From assembly GCF_017562075.2 (NCBI RefSeq), contig NC_054082.1:16371286-16435285 (forward strand): DNA of 64,000 nt, read 5' to 3'. The stretch comes from Anopheles merus (lineage: Eukaryota; Arthropoda; Insecta; Diptera; Culicidae). Of the stretch, positions 48,388 to 58,808 are shown one piece after another; the stretch's first letter is position 1, and the number at the start of each line of letters is the position of its first letter. The notes under the pieces were generated by a model. The model saw only the letters and a program-made list of their open reading frames with translations, was not told the origin of the DNA and did not search any database. The translations under genes and the position numbers were made by a program.

Positions 48388-51300
48388 TTAGCGTATTTCG
48401 TTGGCCCAAAAGTCTTTCACCATGTCGGCCGCCTTCTCGCCGATCATAAACACCACTGCGTTGGTGTGCGATGCCGGTATGGTTGGTATGATCGATGCGT
48501 CGACGACACGCAGCCCCTGGATGCCGTACACCTGCAGCTGCGGATTGACGACCGCTTCCGGATCGGTCACAGGGCCCATCTTGCACGTACCGCACTGCAA
48601 ACAAACACACCGATGATCAAGCAGTCCTTCAACTTCTGCGCTAATACGATTTCCCCATACCTGATGCTGCAACGTACTACCGATACGTCTGATGGCACAC
48701 TCCCAATACTCATCGCTTCGGAAGCGATGCTGCTCACAGCCGTAAAACGGTGTACTGTGCAACCGTGCCCCAACGTCACGGAAGCTGCGAGATTCAATCA
48801 GATCGACCGTCAGCTTGACGCCTTCCCGCAGCACGAGCAGATCGTCATAGTCCGCAAAGAAGTTACCCTCCATACGGGGCCAATGGAACGGATTGATGCT
48901 TTTGAGCGAGATGCGACCACGACTCTTCGGCCGCATCAGAACCGGTGAGACCGAAAACGCATGCTTTCCAAGGATCGAGCCGTACGTGCTGTGGTAGAAC
49001 TGGTCCGTAAAGCCGATCGTTGCCCGCAGCGTACCCGACTCATCGTTGTTGTAAGCACCTGTGCCCATGACCAGCTCAATGTCCGGATAATCGGAGGCTG
49101 TTGAGTAAAGGAGAAGTAAGGCAATTACACTATTTTGCTATACCGACATCGGAAGACATTCCACTTACGCGTGAAGCTAATGTTAGTCTTTACAAAAGCG
49201 ACACCCTCCGCACCGCCCGGAGAGGTGAATGGACCCCGGCCATGTACCAGATAGTCGATAATGGGGCGCGGCGAACGCATGTCTCGTTCCCGTACCGTCA
49301 CCGGTTGGTTCACCGGGAACACCAACCCTGGCAGATTCAAATGGTCCTGCATGTTATACCCTACCGGTAGATCCTGCACCACGGGAATGCCCATCTCCTT
49401 CAGGTGCTCCCTGGGGCCGACACCGGACAGCATCAGCAGCTGCGGCGAGGCAATAGCACCCGCCGCCAGGATCACTTCCTTACGCGCTCTTATCACATAC
49501 CGCCGTCGACGCTTGATGAACTCCACACCGTACGCTTGCTTCGTTACCGGATCAATCAGCACTTTGGTGACGCGGGAGTACATTGATATGTCCAGGTTGG
49601 GACGCCTTGAGGCCGGTACGAGGTAAGCCTTGGACGCACTGCATCGACGTCCTCTGCGCATGGTCGCTTGCGCTTTACCGAAACCGAGTTGAATTTCCCC
49701 GTTCGGATCTGTCTCCATGTACCCGAAGTCACGACCCGCCTCAATGAACCGCTTCAACAGGGGTGTCTCAAATTGAGACTCTTCCACGTCGACCAATCCC
49801 GCCGTAGAGCGGTACGGGGAGTGTCGCAGTTCGGGAATCTGCACACGTTCCGACTTCTTGAAGTACTGCAGCACCTCACGATAGCCCCAGCCAGGGTTGC
49901 CCGCCTGCTCCCAACCGTCGTAATCGCTCCGGTGACCACGTGTGTAGATGAGGAAGTTGATGAGGCTGGTGCCACCGAGACCGCGCCCTTTAGGCCAATT
50001 GCAGACGCCTCCCTTCAGCCCCAAACAGGCACCCTTCATCGGGTCAGCCTTGTAGCCCCAGTTGTAACCTAAAAGTATAGAAAATCGCAAGCGAGTTTTA
50101 GGATCTGTCCATCATGCTCAGTATTCAAGGTCATTTCACTTTCAGGGTGTTCCAAGTCACTTTCGAATGCAAAAATTGTTATTCACCGCGTGGGAAAAGT
50201 TATTCCACATCACTCTAATATTTCATTTTCATCACAATAATTTTTAATTTCTTCAGCATGATTTTCAACACTTCATGGGTCTATTTCCATCAATGTTTCA
50301 CAGAGGCTTTAGGCTAGATCCCATCACCCGGTTCATCAATGTTTAACGTTAAAGTGTTGAAAATCATACTGAAGGAATTAAAAATTATTATAACGGAAAT
50401 GAAATATCAGATTGATGTGGATTAACATTTTTAACATATCTCAAAGAAACTCAATAAAGCTTGAGAAGTGTTGAACATCATGTGGAAGAACAGAAAAAAA
50501 TATTATGATGTTGAAAAACATCTCGCAAGCAGTGAAAAATGTTGCACACATTGGAAATTGACTCGGAAACCCTTGTAATAACAGTTTCATTGATGCAACA
50601 TCAACCCCAGCCTGCTTGATCATTGAAGGGTTGGCACCATTCAAAAGCTTCACTGAATGGAGCTTACACAGAGCACTACAACTGTTGCGGCAACGCATGC
50701 GCTGCAGTTGCGCGTGACACGTGCAACTGCGGCACCATCAACCCTTCATGTTGCACGCGTATGAAAGAGAAAGGTGAATGCGTTTCCGCGAATCACGTGA
50801 ATAGTCACGGGAGGGGGAACTTATTTTTAGAAACCCCTGAATGGGCCCCTGTTAACAATCGCTAGAAGCGCGATGGCCGCGACGCTGCATATATAGACGT
50901 TCCAACTGGCACGTTCGCAGGGTAGTCTGCTGTTCTCATGGTTCAAAGGGGGGAGTTACCTTACACAACTCACAAACCATATAGCGGTACATGTCGTATT
51001 AACTATATAAAAACTGTTATCAAAGCAGTCTAATGAAAAACGCGCCCTTCTCTTCGCTGAGATGTGGAACAAAACACTCCAAACAGAAAATTGAAACGAA
51101 AACTCATAACCAGCTCGCATCTAACTGCGGTCCTGTATGGAAAAAACAACAAAGCCTGTCCAAACAAATGCAAAAATGTGTGGCTGGAATAATTTCAAGT
51201 AATAAGTTCGTTACGAGAAAAAATCAAATGACCAGAGAATAGATTCGACTATCTTTTTTGATTTTGATATTGCGCTTCAGCCAACGTTGCTTTAATTTTG

Positions 51301-52993
51301 TTTACTGATTTGCAGGCAAATTTATATTGTTGTAGTTGATGTTTCTATTTAACAACTTCCAACTTCCAGCTGATTCTATGAATTTGATACTGAAAATGTT
51401 AAAGTTCGCTACGAAGCTTCAGTCTGCACGTACATATTTCAGAAAGTATGTTTGTAAACATTCTAAAATCAGATTTGTTTTCTTTGGCATTGATTCATAG
51501 GATTTAGGATCATTTTCTTTTTGTCTAATTGTAGAAATTGTTTCAACTGTTTCAATTGATCAATAATTGGTTATTAAGGGTGGTATTTTATATGCTTGGT
51601 GGTATTAGTGCGTTTTGCTTATTTTGTAATGCTGCATTTTATCTTATTTTTATGACAAACTTTATCCCCTTTTTATTGATTTTTGGAAATGATAGATTCA
51701 TGGTTTTAGCTATACAGGCAAAAGTATCTTAACAGAATACTACTTTGCACCATCAAGAACCAATTTTTTGATATAAGCAATAATATCAAGAACATTTAAT
51801 TGAAAAATGATTCAGTTTTCTTATTTGGAGTATTGTAATGAAAGAACCCAAAAAATTTCAATTAATGAAATCTTTGCAAAGAATCAATAAATAAACACAC
51901 TTCAAGGGCAACCATTAATGTCTCATAAATTATACTTAAGCAATATTTATCCCATGTCGTATCACATATATGCCCTCAGGGCACACACGAACAATCGAAA
52001 CGATGATCATGATTCAAACTTTGTGCCCCAGTTTCTTTTGTTTTCATACAGCTGCAAGCCGTGATGGCAGATAGTTTTGAGGTAGAAACGGAACAGCCCA
52101 AGGCATCTCCCAAAACCAGACTACAACTCACCAGAATAGACACCAGAAATAAGCACCACATCTCTATCGAACGTTAAGCTCAAACGTAATGGGACCCATT
52201 AGTCGAAATATCCGCTCCAACCTACCTGTAATGCTGGTCAGGCCAGCCGTCAGCGGTACCTCGGTCAGCATGTTACCTTCCTTGCCCGCCTCCAGCAACA
52301 GCACGTTCCAGTCCCGTACCTCGGACAATCGGTTGGCCATCACGGATCCACCCGAACCGGCACCGATGATGATGAAATCGTACTCCTTCCGGAAAACCTT
52401 TGTGTCCGGTATGCGGGGCGTACCATTGTTGAACAGGACGCTGGTTTCATCGAAAAGTGTTTGAAAGAAGGTGTCATCGTGGCCATCCGCTAGTAGATTC
52501 GGGGTCGTAAGGATAAACAAGACCAACCAAATGGGTGACTGTAAAGAAGAAAAACGATCACAGTTGGGTTTTAGTTACTGTGCAATTATTGATAAAACAA
52601 TTATTGACATTTACAGGAAGTAGTAAATCAAATCTCTTTATTGTATGGCGTCACTCCCAAACCCGTTTCCAAAACTTCTTCCGGCGCTATCGGCTTCAAC
52701 AGCCTTGTCTCCGCTATAACTTTGATTTGATACACGGAACCGGCACATTGACCGTGGATATTTTTAATGAATTTCCTTTCCGCAGATGGGACACAGCTAA
52801 GAGAGCATCTGCCCTGATACCTTCCCTCTGCCCGGCACGGTACAGCATTGTAAGCTGACGTAGGAAAACATTTACATGCAAACGAGGCTCGATCGATGAA
52901 ACGCCCATGTAAAATGCATCCCATACATCACGACCTTACTGCTTGAGCACCACCGTTTGTGGCCATTATCATCATCGGCGTCGAGCTGTCCAT
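48388..52993 (-). CDS. GMC-family FAD oxidoreductase, glucose dehydrogenase-like; five coding exons
   Basis: Exons on the minus strand: 52993-52940, 52538-52226, 50068-49169, 49097-48661 and 48594-48388. All junctions are GT-AG and in register, giving 636 residues, the usual insect GMC length. A hydrophobic stretch at residues 21-35 suggests a signal peptide or anchor. The FAD Rossmann motif GAGSGG is at 77-82, with ribose-binding E101 in LLLEAG. GMC signature 1 (GRGLGGTSLIN) is at 150-160 and signature 2 (GAIASPQLLMLSGVG) at 326-340. The two histidines matching glucose oxidase H516 and H559 are H567 (HQCGTC) and H611 (ASHTNA). The family oxidises sugars, alcohols or steroids using FAD; in insects glucose dehydrogenases act in cuticle, immunity and reproduction. 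The exact substrate cannot be read here. No frameshift or missing catalytic residue is seen. The start is the least certain part. Confidence 0.93.
48595..48660 (-). other. 66-base GMC intron 4, in frame and without a stop
   Basis: The donor CAG|GTATGG (exon ends 48661) and acceptor TTTGCAG (exon resumes 48594) restore HQCGTCKMGP, which is the family's conserved catalytic loop. Unspliced, the intron reads as 22 extra residues in frame, so a naive ORF hides it. The neighbouring intron 3 (49168-49098, 71 bases, donor GTAAGT) is of similar size, typical of dipteran short introns. Confidence 0.9.
50143..50575. mobile_element. MITE copy B with long inverted repeats, in GMC intron 2
   Basis: The left end CAGGGTGTTCCAAGTCACTT and the right end (reverse complement CAAGGGTTTCCGAGTCAATT) are related. 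The two halves also contain matching inverted segments around 50180-50270 and 50340-50440 (TTTTTAATTnCTTCAG and its complement). About 433 bases, no ORF of note. It is the same family as 41794-42073. The right flank is TA and the left flank TT, so the duplication is imperfect. Confidence 0.8.
50600..51262 (+). repeat. Fourth copy of the array module, inverted relative to the array
   Basis: Read on the plus strand it matches the minus strand of the tandem array in order: TATTTTTAG, TCGCTAGA, GCATATATAG, AGTCTGC, CTCATGGT, AGTTACCTT and, at the far end, GACCAGAGA followed by GATTCGACT. Divergence is much higher than between array units. The left limit beside the MITE is uncertain. Confidence 0.65.
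50890..50940 (+). promoter_or_regulatory. TATA-initiator-ATG block of repeat copy 4
   Basis: TATATAG begins at 50890, an AGTCTGC element has its A at 50924 (35 bases), and an ATG at 50938 opens a 31-codon frame starting MVQRGELPYTTH. The arrangement parallels the three array units. Promoter activity is inferred, not shown. Confidence 0.35.
52940..52993 (-). CDS. Proposed first coding exon of the GMC gene
   Basis: The exon at 52538 starts in the middle of a hydrophobic segment with no usable in-frame ATG, so an upstream coding exon is required. An ATG at 52993 opens 18 codons (MDSSTPMMIM then ATNGGAQA) and ends at a donor CAAGCA|GTAAGG in the phase that joins to SPIWLVLF. The frame stays open upstream to another ATG at 53071, which would add 26 residues (starting MRYLSPVGVW). 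Internal methionines at residues 7, 8 and 10 are further options. The intron to exon 2 is 401 bases. Confidence 0.65.
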
Positions 52994-54062
52994 TAACGAT
53001 TTATCAAACGTCCTTGCAAGACGCGTGCATGCGAAGCAGACCCACACGCCTACAGGTGACAGGTAGCGCATACAATCCTTTCCGGCTGATGTACGAACCC
53101 CGACGCTTCTTGAAACTGTATCAAGGTTAGCTACCCTTTTGTATCGGAGGGATGACGTTGGTTTGAAGGAAAAAGAGTGACTAACATTAAGCGACCCCGA
53201 AAACCCTCGTGCGTTATCCGGTGAGAGTGATTTGTTGCAGACATAACCTTTTTCTGAAGCCTTTTATTTTTAGTTCATGCTGAATTATCGACCCCTTCTT
53301 TTTAGTGAAAAGGTGATTCCAAAAAAAATCAAACATTTTTGTAGGAAGGTCAAACATTGCAAACTCAATTGTTTTATCAATGGAATGGATGGATCAATGG
53401 ATGGTTTGCTACAGACGTTGCAGCTAAATTTTACTTCATATCTTTACAGCCTATAAGCAATAAGCACCAATGACTATTGGGAAAGTGCAGGTTTCAAAAT
53501 TAGTGAATTCCAAACACTGAATGAATAATTTAATGAACAGGCATAAAAAAAATTACCCTTTTAATGCCGAATTTGAAAGGTTGAGTAAAGTCTGCTAAAT
53601 TGGAATGTATTTTCGGTGATGCAAACAATGGCGTAATTGATTTAAACATATTCCCATTACATTGGAACATAATGTCATAAGAATGAGTAAAAAGAGGAAT
53701 ATGCACTCTTTAAAATCAACCAATGGAGTAACCAGGTCAATCGAAGATTTTCATGTTCGCTGATTTACGACTTAATATCATACTCGGACTGGGTTCCAAC
53801 GCCACATGAAACCAACAAACTAATCCCATAAAAAAAACGCATTTATAAAAGGATAAGTTGTGGGTGATCACCGACACAATAAAAAAGCGCTAGGCATAAC
53901 GAGCCTTGAGTCTCATGTAGACATCACCATCCGTTCATTGAAACTATGCCTCTGTCGCACAGCACACACACACACACTCTACTGACCCATTGCCATTGAT
54001 CCGCAACCGATCGCGACTTCCCAATTTCGCCACCCAACTGTGGGTTAACGTAACCGACTCAC

Positions 54063-54180
54063 CTTGAACTTACTTTACCGGCACGGCTACGACCGACCAG
54101 CGACCACGAGCAGAGGTCTGGCCAAATTTCAGCCCTCCCCCCGAACGCCCGCCAACCCGCCCGATTGCGGCTGCGGATTG
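54063..54180 (-). other. Possible untranslated first exon of the GMC gene
   Basis: On the minus strand a consensus donor CAAG|GTGAGT sits at 54063/54062, about 1.07 kb upstream of the proposed start, with no ATG just before it. A candidate acceptor (TTGATACAG) ends at 53116. The 5' limit of the exon is not visible; the end given is arbitrary. Confidence 0.25.
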
Positions 54181-57100
54181 AGAGGTTTTGCGATATTATG
54201 TAACGCCTGTGAGATATTAAGCGCTGCAAGCCATTTGATTTGTCATCTTTGCTGAATAATTCATTCAATTTCGTGTGGACATTGCTCGTGTGAAATCACA
54301 ACAGCAACAACAAAAAAAAACATAGTAAATTTCATCCAATTAGGACACTCTAAATACGGGTACAAACAAAAGCAAACTGCAGCCCGATTCAACCATCCAT
54401 AGCGTTGGGGCGCGTCATACTCAACCGGCAAAAAAAAAAAGGTGGACCAACACAACAGCATTTGGTGTCTTTGTTTTTTTTTTTTTGTAATTGATCGGTT
54501 ATCGAGCAAATTTGCTTAGGGACGTTAATTGGTTGCGCCAACAACGAGCCTAGGCCGGTGGATGCGGTGGTTACGGTTAAACTGCTCCGGCCCGGTCAAA
54601 GCCCGCTCGGCTCACGCCCGCTTGGGTGGTTGAAGCGAAGGAAGTGAATCATTACCAGCCATTTGACAGCGCCGGCCTTGACCGTCAACCGGTGCCGGCG
54701 TTACGCCTCTAGATGACGAAGCGTTTCGTGGTGGCTGTTGTGGGGCTGTGGCCCCTGTTTAAAGTGCTGTTTTTCTACACACGCAAAGGATATTTTTACT
54801 AGTGGTAAATTAAAGAAAGCTCTAGAACAAAATCATTAGATTTTCTGTAAACAATTTTCTTACACTCCTTTCTCTTCCATCCACTACAGCCATGCAAACA
54901 CTCCAGTTTTCCCGCATTAGCAGTCGGTTGGGGTTGTTTTAAGCAGGATTTATATAACCCGCGGGCAAATAAACCCAATCAAACCGGGATAATAACGGAT
55001 CAGAATAAGTAGCTTTGCGTCATCGAGCCTAATAACCCCCCCTGCATAAGCCCAGCCTCCTCGGCGATCCTTTCCACTCGACACACGCTCGGCAAAGGGC
55101 TGGCCGTGTGTGCGCACCTTTCGCGCATTAAAAATATTTCGCCATAATAACACCATAACTCCCCCCCCCCCCCCCCCCCCGCGTCACCTATTGCTGCTCG
55201 GTACGGGTCTATGCAAAACTTGGCGTCTGCATAAATTATACCCAACAAATGTCCACCCCGTACAGCGCCCTAATTATCTTGTGCGTGTGGTATTATCCGA
55301 TCGGAGATCGGTTGCTCCGCAGAGCCAACCAACGTGAGGGGTTTGGAGGGAATTCCTTCTAGCGCCGCACGGTTTCCGAGTGTGACAATTAAAGTGCCAC
55401 GGTTCGACAATGCGCAGCGCGCGACCAGCGCAGCGATCGAGCGGGGATCGATTATAAAACGAAGCACTTGCATTTTTAATGTCGGATATTAGCAAACACA
55501 CTCCGAAAGACACACAACGCACGCGCACCTCATACCAGCAATGGTCGCTTGATTAGAACTGTGTTTGATTTAATTGTGCACGTTTCGTACGGGGACGATT
55601 AATAGCGTTTAATAGCCGAAAAAGTGTTGCCAATCGTGTAGAAACATTCATCGGCGATCGTTTAAATAAATGACAAACCTTAAGAGCGAACAAACAGGAA
55701 TCCGTTTCGATTCGTTTACGTCAAACCGTTTGCCATGCTGACGCATTTAGTCGTTAGGATTATTCCATTCGCACCAATATAGAATGATGTTTTATCTTGT
55801 GAAATATCACACACAATATTTTAGAAGGGGAAGTTTTTTTCCCAAAAGGAAGACACAACAAGGGGAATCATCAGTACTTTGCCTTTTGCGTAGCTGCGTC
55901 AACGAGCGTCGGAAAACGCTTGATCGCGCCAACAACCAAGGGTGGATTTCATTCGGTTGACGTAAAACACGAAAAGGTGGCCGCTCCGTGCTTGCCGGAC
56001 TGGATTGCAAATTTTCGGAAATACCCTAAACCTGTTCTTTCTCCTTTGTCGTGTCGCACCCGCGGTCTAAGCTGTTCATCGTGAAATGGAAAGGAAATTA
56101 AGAACGCGAGAGAAGAATTTTGGTTTGGTCCCACCGGTTGCCTGTGAATTGATGTAAATTGATGCGACGACTCTGACGTAACAGGCTTATCGGCAGGGCG
56201 ATAGGAACGACAGTCATTGCTAAGTGTTATTTTATGTTAATAGTGCTCGTTTCTCATAAAAATCTATGTTTTTAGTTTCTATAATGAGGACAGGCTATGC
56301 TATATAAAGCGAACGAAGGTGCCTTAAACGCAGCAATACCTTAACATGGATGTTTTAGGCCCTCCTGCCACTCACATCATGCCATCAACATCCGCAAAAT
56401 TATTGCATGGTTTCACCAAAAAAAAAAACAATCCCCTATCAAACTGTTACATAAAAAAACGACAATGCCCCTTGGCAAGAGATGGCAAACAATATTCCGA
56501 ATATAAAACGATACGTTCAACGGCACGATATATTGCATCATTTATGTATGCTACAGATACTTGCGGAATGTGTGTATCTCTCTCTCTTTCTCTCTTTTGC
56601 TCAATTTATACCCTCACCTAGCTTAGCAAAAGCGCCTAAAAGCTTCCAAACATCGATCGAATGATTAGCTTAATGACAATCTAACACAAACCAAAACCAC
56701 AAAGCGCCGCCAGTTTTGCTGCGGCAATGCGTTATTGAATGAAAGACAACACGCACGATAACTGACACTCGGCAAGGAAACGGCCTGGGGGAAAGACCAC
56801 AGTGGCAACAGACCTTGCCCTTCATTCGCTCGATAAACATCTTCCATCGAAATGCAGCCACCGGTGTTCTGGTGACCAAAGTGCTGGCATCCACGTCGCT
56901 CTATCCCACGGCTTCGGCGCATTCTATAAAAGTGATCAAACGAAGGAAAAAACCACACACGCACACAGAAGAGACCTTTGGATCGGTCCCTTGTACGACC
57001 TTCCCCTTGGCTTTGTCACGTAGGCGTCCGGTTTCTGGGGGTTTTTGTGTATATATGTTCGGCCGGCCATGCAGATGCATACTAAACTAATCGAAGCTCG

Positions 57101-58574
57101 TTTGTCACTATTTGCACTACGCACCGATGGGCACTCGTGACGCTAGTGACGCTCTACACGCTGCGAAGGCTACTCGCTCGAGAACCTGTTTACCTGGGCC
57201 GCGGGCAAACAGGCACCTGCCGAGTTGGTGAGAAGCAAAAAAAAAAACACTTTTCACTTGCACATTATAAATGCAGCTCTGGTTGCACATTAGAAGCTTC
57301 TACAACATTGTCAACATGTTGTACGCGATTTCAGTTCTGGGTACACCCTATACGTGAACTGCAAGCCGATTGCCAACTCTCCGCATTTCGATGCAAAAAT
57401 CATTCGCATTTGCAAGATTTCATTCGATGTCACAGCTTTGAATCAATTCCCCGACGCTGACGCTATCAGCCGCAACCACACCTTGATCGTTTTGGATGAT
57501 TAATCTTCTTCTTAAAGCTGTCCGACTCGGTGAACACGACCAGACACTGGCCACCCCTAAAACCGAAAAGGCCATCAAAGGTCGCCCACGGTAGTTGGCT
57601 CGCTTAATTCGTCAACAGCGTCCCACAATTAATCACACTCCGCGTCCTGTCTGCCGATTTTGCGACACTATGATCGTTGGAATTGACAGAAATTCCGTTT
57701 GACAGCGAATCCTCAGCGAGCTGCGTTGGTTTGATGCAGCAGCGCTCGATTTGGGCGAGTTGTGTGGGAATTCATATTGCCCATGCCATGTGTGCCTGCT
57801 CTATCCCCAGACATGCCGTTACGGAAACCAGTCCAGTTAAGAGCTGAGCCGAAATGGCGATCGGGGATTCAAGGTGATCAACGGGCTGCTCGATCGTATG
57901 CAGAAATATTACACACACACACATGCACAGCTTCATTCTAGGTCGTTGGGGACAAACGGAGCAGAAAACGAATGAAAGTGCGAAACCACGTTGCACGAGA
58001 CACGCTAAAAGCGGGTAGGACTGTCTGTGGATCGTTCTTTCGCTGCCCTTTCGCTCACGCGCTGGTGCATTGGCGGTGGCATAGCGCTAAGAAAACAAGC
58101 TCAAGGTAAACCGATGCAGTCAATTATGGTGCATTCCATCTGTTTGTAAGACGTCACGAGGTGCATTTCGTCGGTGAAGGTGTCGTCTGTTTCTGGACAT
58201 GTATCATAAACAGTTGTTGGTGTACAATTCACTTTTTTTACCAAAATAAACTGCAACGAGTGAATGTGCTCCAAATCCGTTTCCCCGTAGCCTTGGGAAG
58301 GCAATAAACGGGAAAAGATCGGTGATCGGTTTGTAGGCAATACTTTTAATTGATACATTTTCGTTCGGTCCAGATTTCTGAGATATTTACCTAGTTACAA
58401 CTTGCAAGACACTTGATCATGATCAATCTTTTTCTCCAGCGTCAGCCAGCTCATTAGCAAACTTCTGCCCCAATCTCCTAACGATGACTTCAAAGAAAGC
58501 AAACAAAAGTGCGGTCCATTCGGACACCGGACGCAGGTGCGATTCTTCACAGACAGACTCTTATTTGCTACAGT
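54181..58574. other. Non-coding stretch upstream of the GMC gene
   Basis: No exon supported. A plus-strand TATAAAAC lies near 55453. The frames at 56665-56964 and 58101-58358 (minus) are not recognisable. Regulatory sites for the GMC gene are expected here but cannot be identified by eye. Confidence 0.45.
55161..55180. repeat. Poly-C tract
   Basis: Twenty consecutive C. Confidence 0.9.
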
Positions 58575-58587
58575 AATGCATGTGTGC

Positions 58588-58795
58588 TCATGCAGTAATT
58601 AGCCGGTCTCATGGTACAGTCGTCAACTCGTACGACTTAACAACATGCCCGTCATGGGTTCAAGCCCCAAATAGACCGTGCCGCCATACGTAGGACTGAC
58701 TATCCTGCTATGGGGGGAAATCAATAAGTCACTGAAAGCCAACCCCACAAGTGGGTTGACCGGCATCGGTTGTTGAGCCAAAGAAGAAGAAGAAG
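58588..58795 (+). mobile_element. Full-length tRNA-derived SINE (SINEX-like) with 13-base TSD
   Basis: A tRNA-like head carries box A (TGGTACAGTCGTCAACTCG) and box B (GGGTTCAAGCCCC). A body segment with ACGTAGGACTGACTATCCTG follows, and it ends in a GAGCCAAAGAAGAAGAAG tail. AATGCATGTGTGC is duplicated exactly on both sides (58575-58587 and 58796-58808). I know this layout from Anopheles SINEs. RNA polymerase III transcription from the internal boxes is expected of the family. Confidence 0.92.
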
Positions 58796-58808
58796 AATGC
58801 ATGTGTGC

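Larger units (their letters stand above)
50069..52225 (-). other. Large GMC intron 2 (2157 bases), repeat-loaded
   Basis: Donor ACAG|GTAGGT at 52226/52225 and acceptor CTTTTAG before 50068 join ITG to YNWGY through a split glycine codon. It holds a TIR MITE (50143-50575), a copy of the array module (about 50600-51262) and AT-rich sequence from 51262 to 52164 in which I see no coding exon. The other introns here are 66-401 bases, so repeats account for much of its size. Confidence 0.85.

Noticed and set aside
48466..48948. Plus-strand frames opposite the GMC exons (up to 160 codons), and others at 49261-50072
   Set aside because: Antisense shadows of the GMC coding exons.
50623..50865. 80-codon frame with NCCGNACAAVARDTCNC
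   Set aside because: Lies in the diverged repeat copy, with a GCAACTGC/GCAGTTGC palindromic patch creating the cysteines; no family match.
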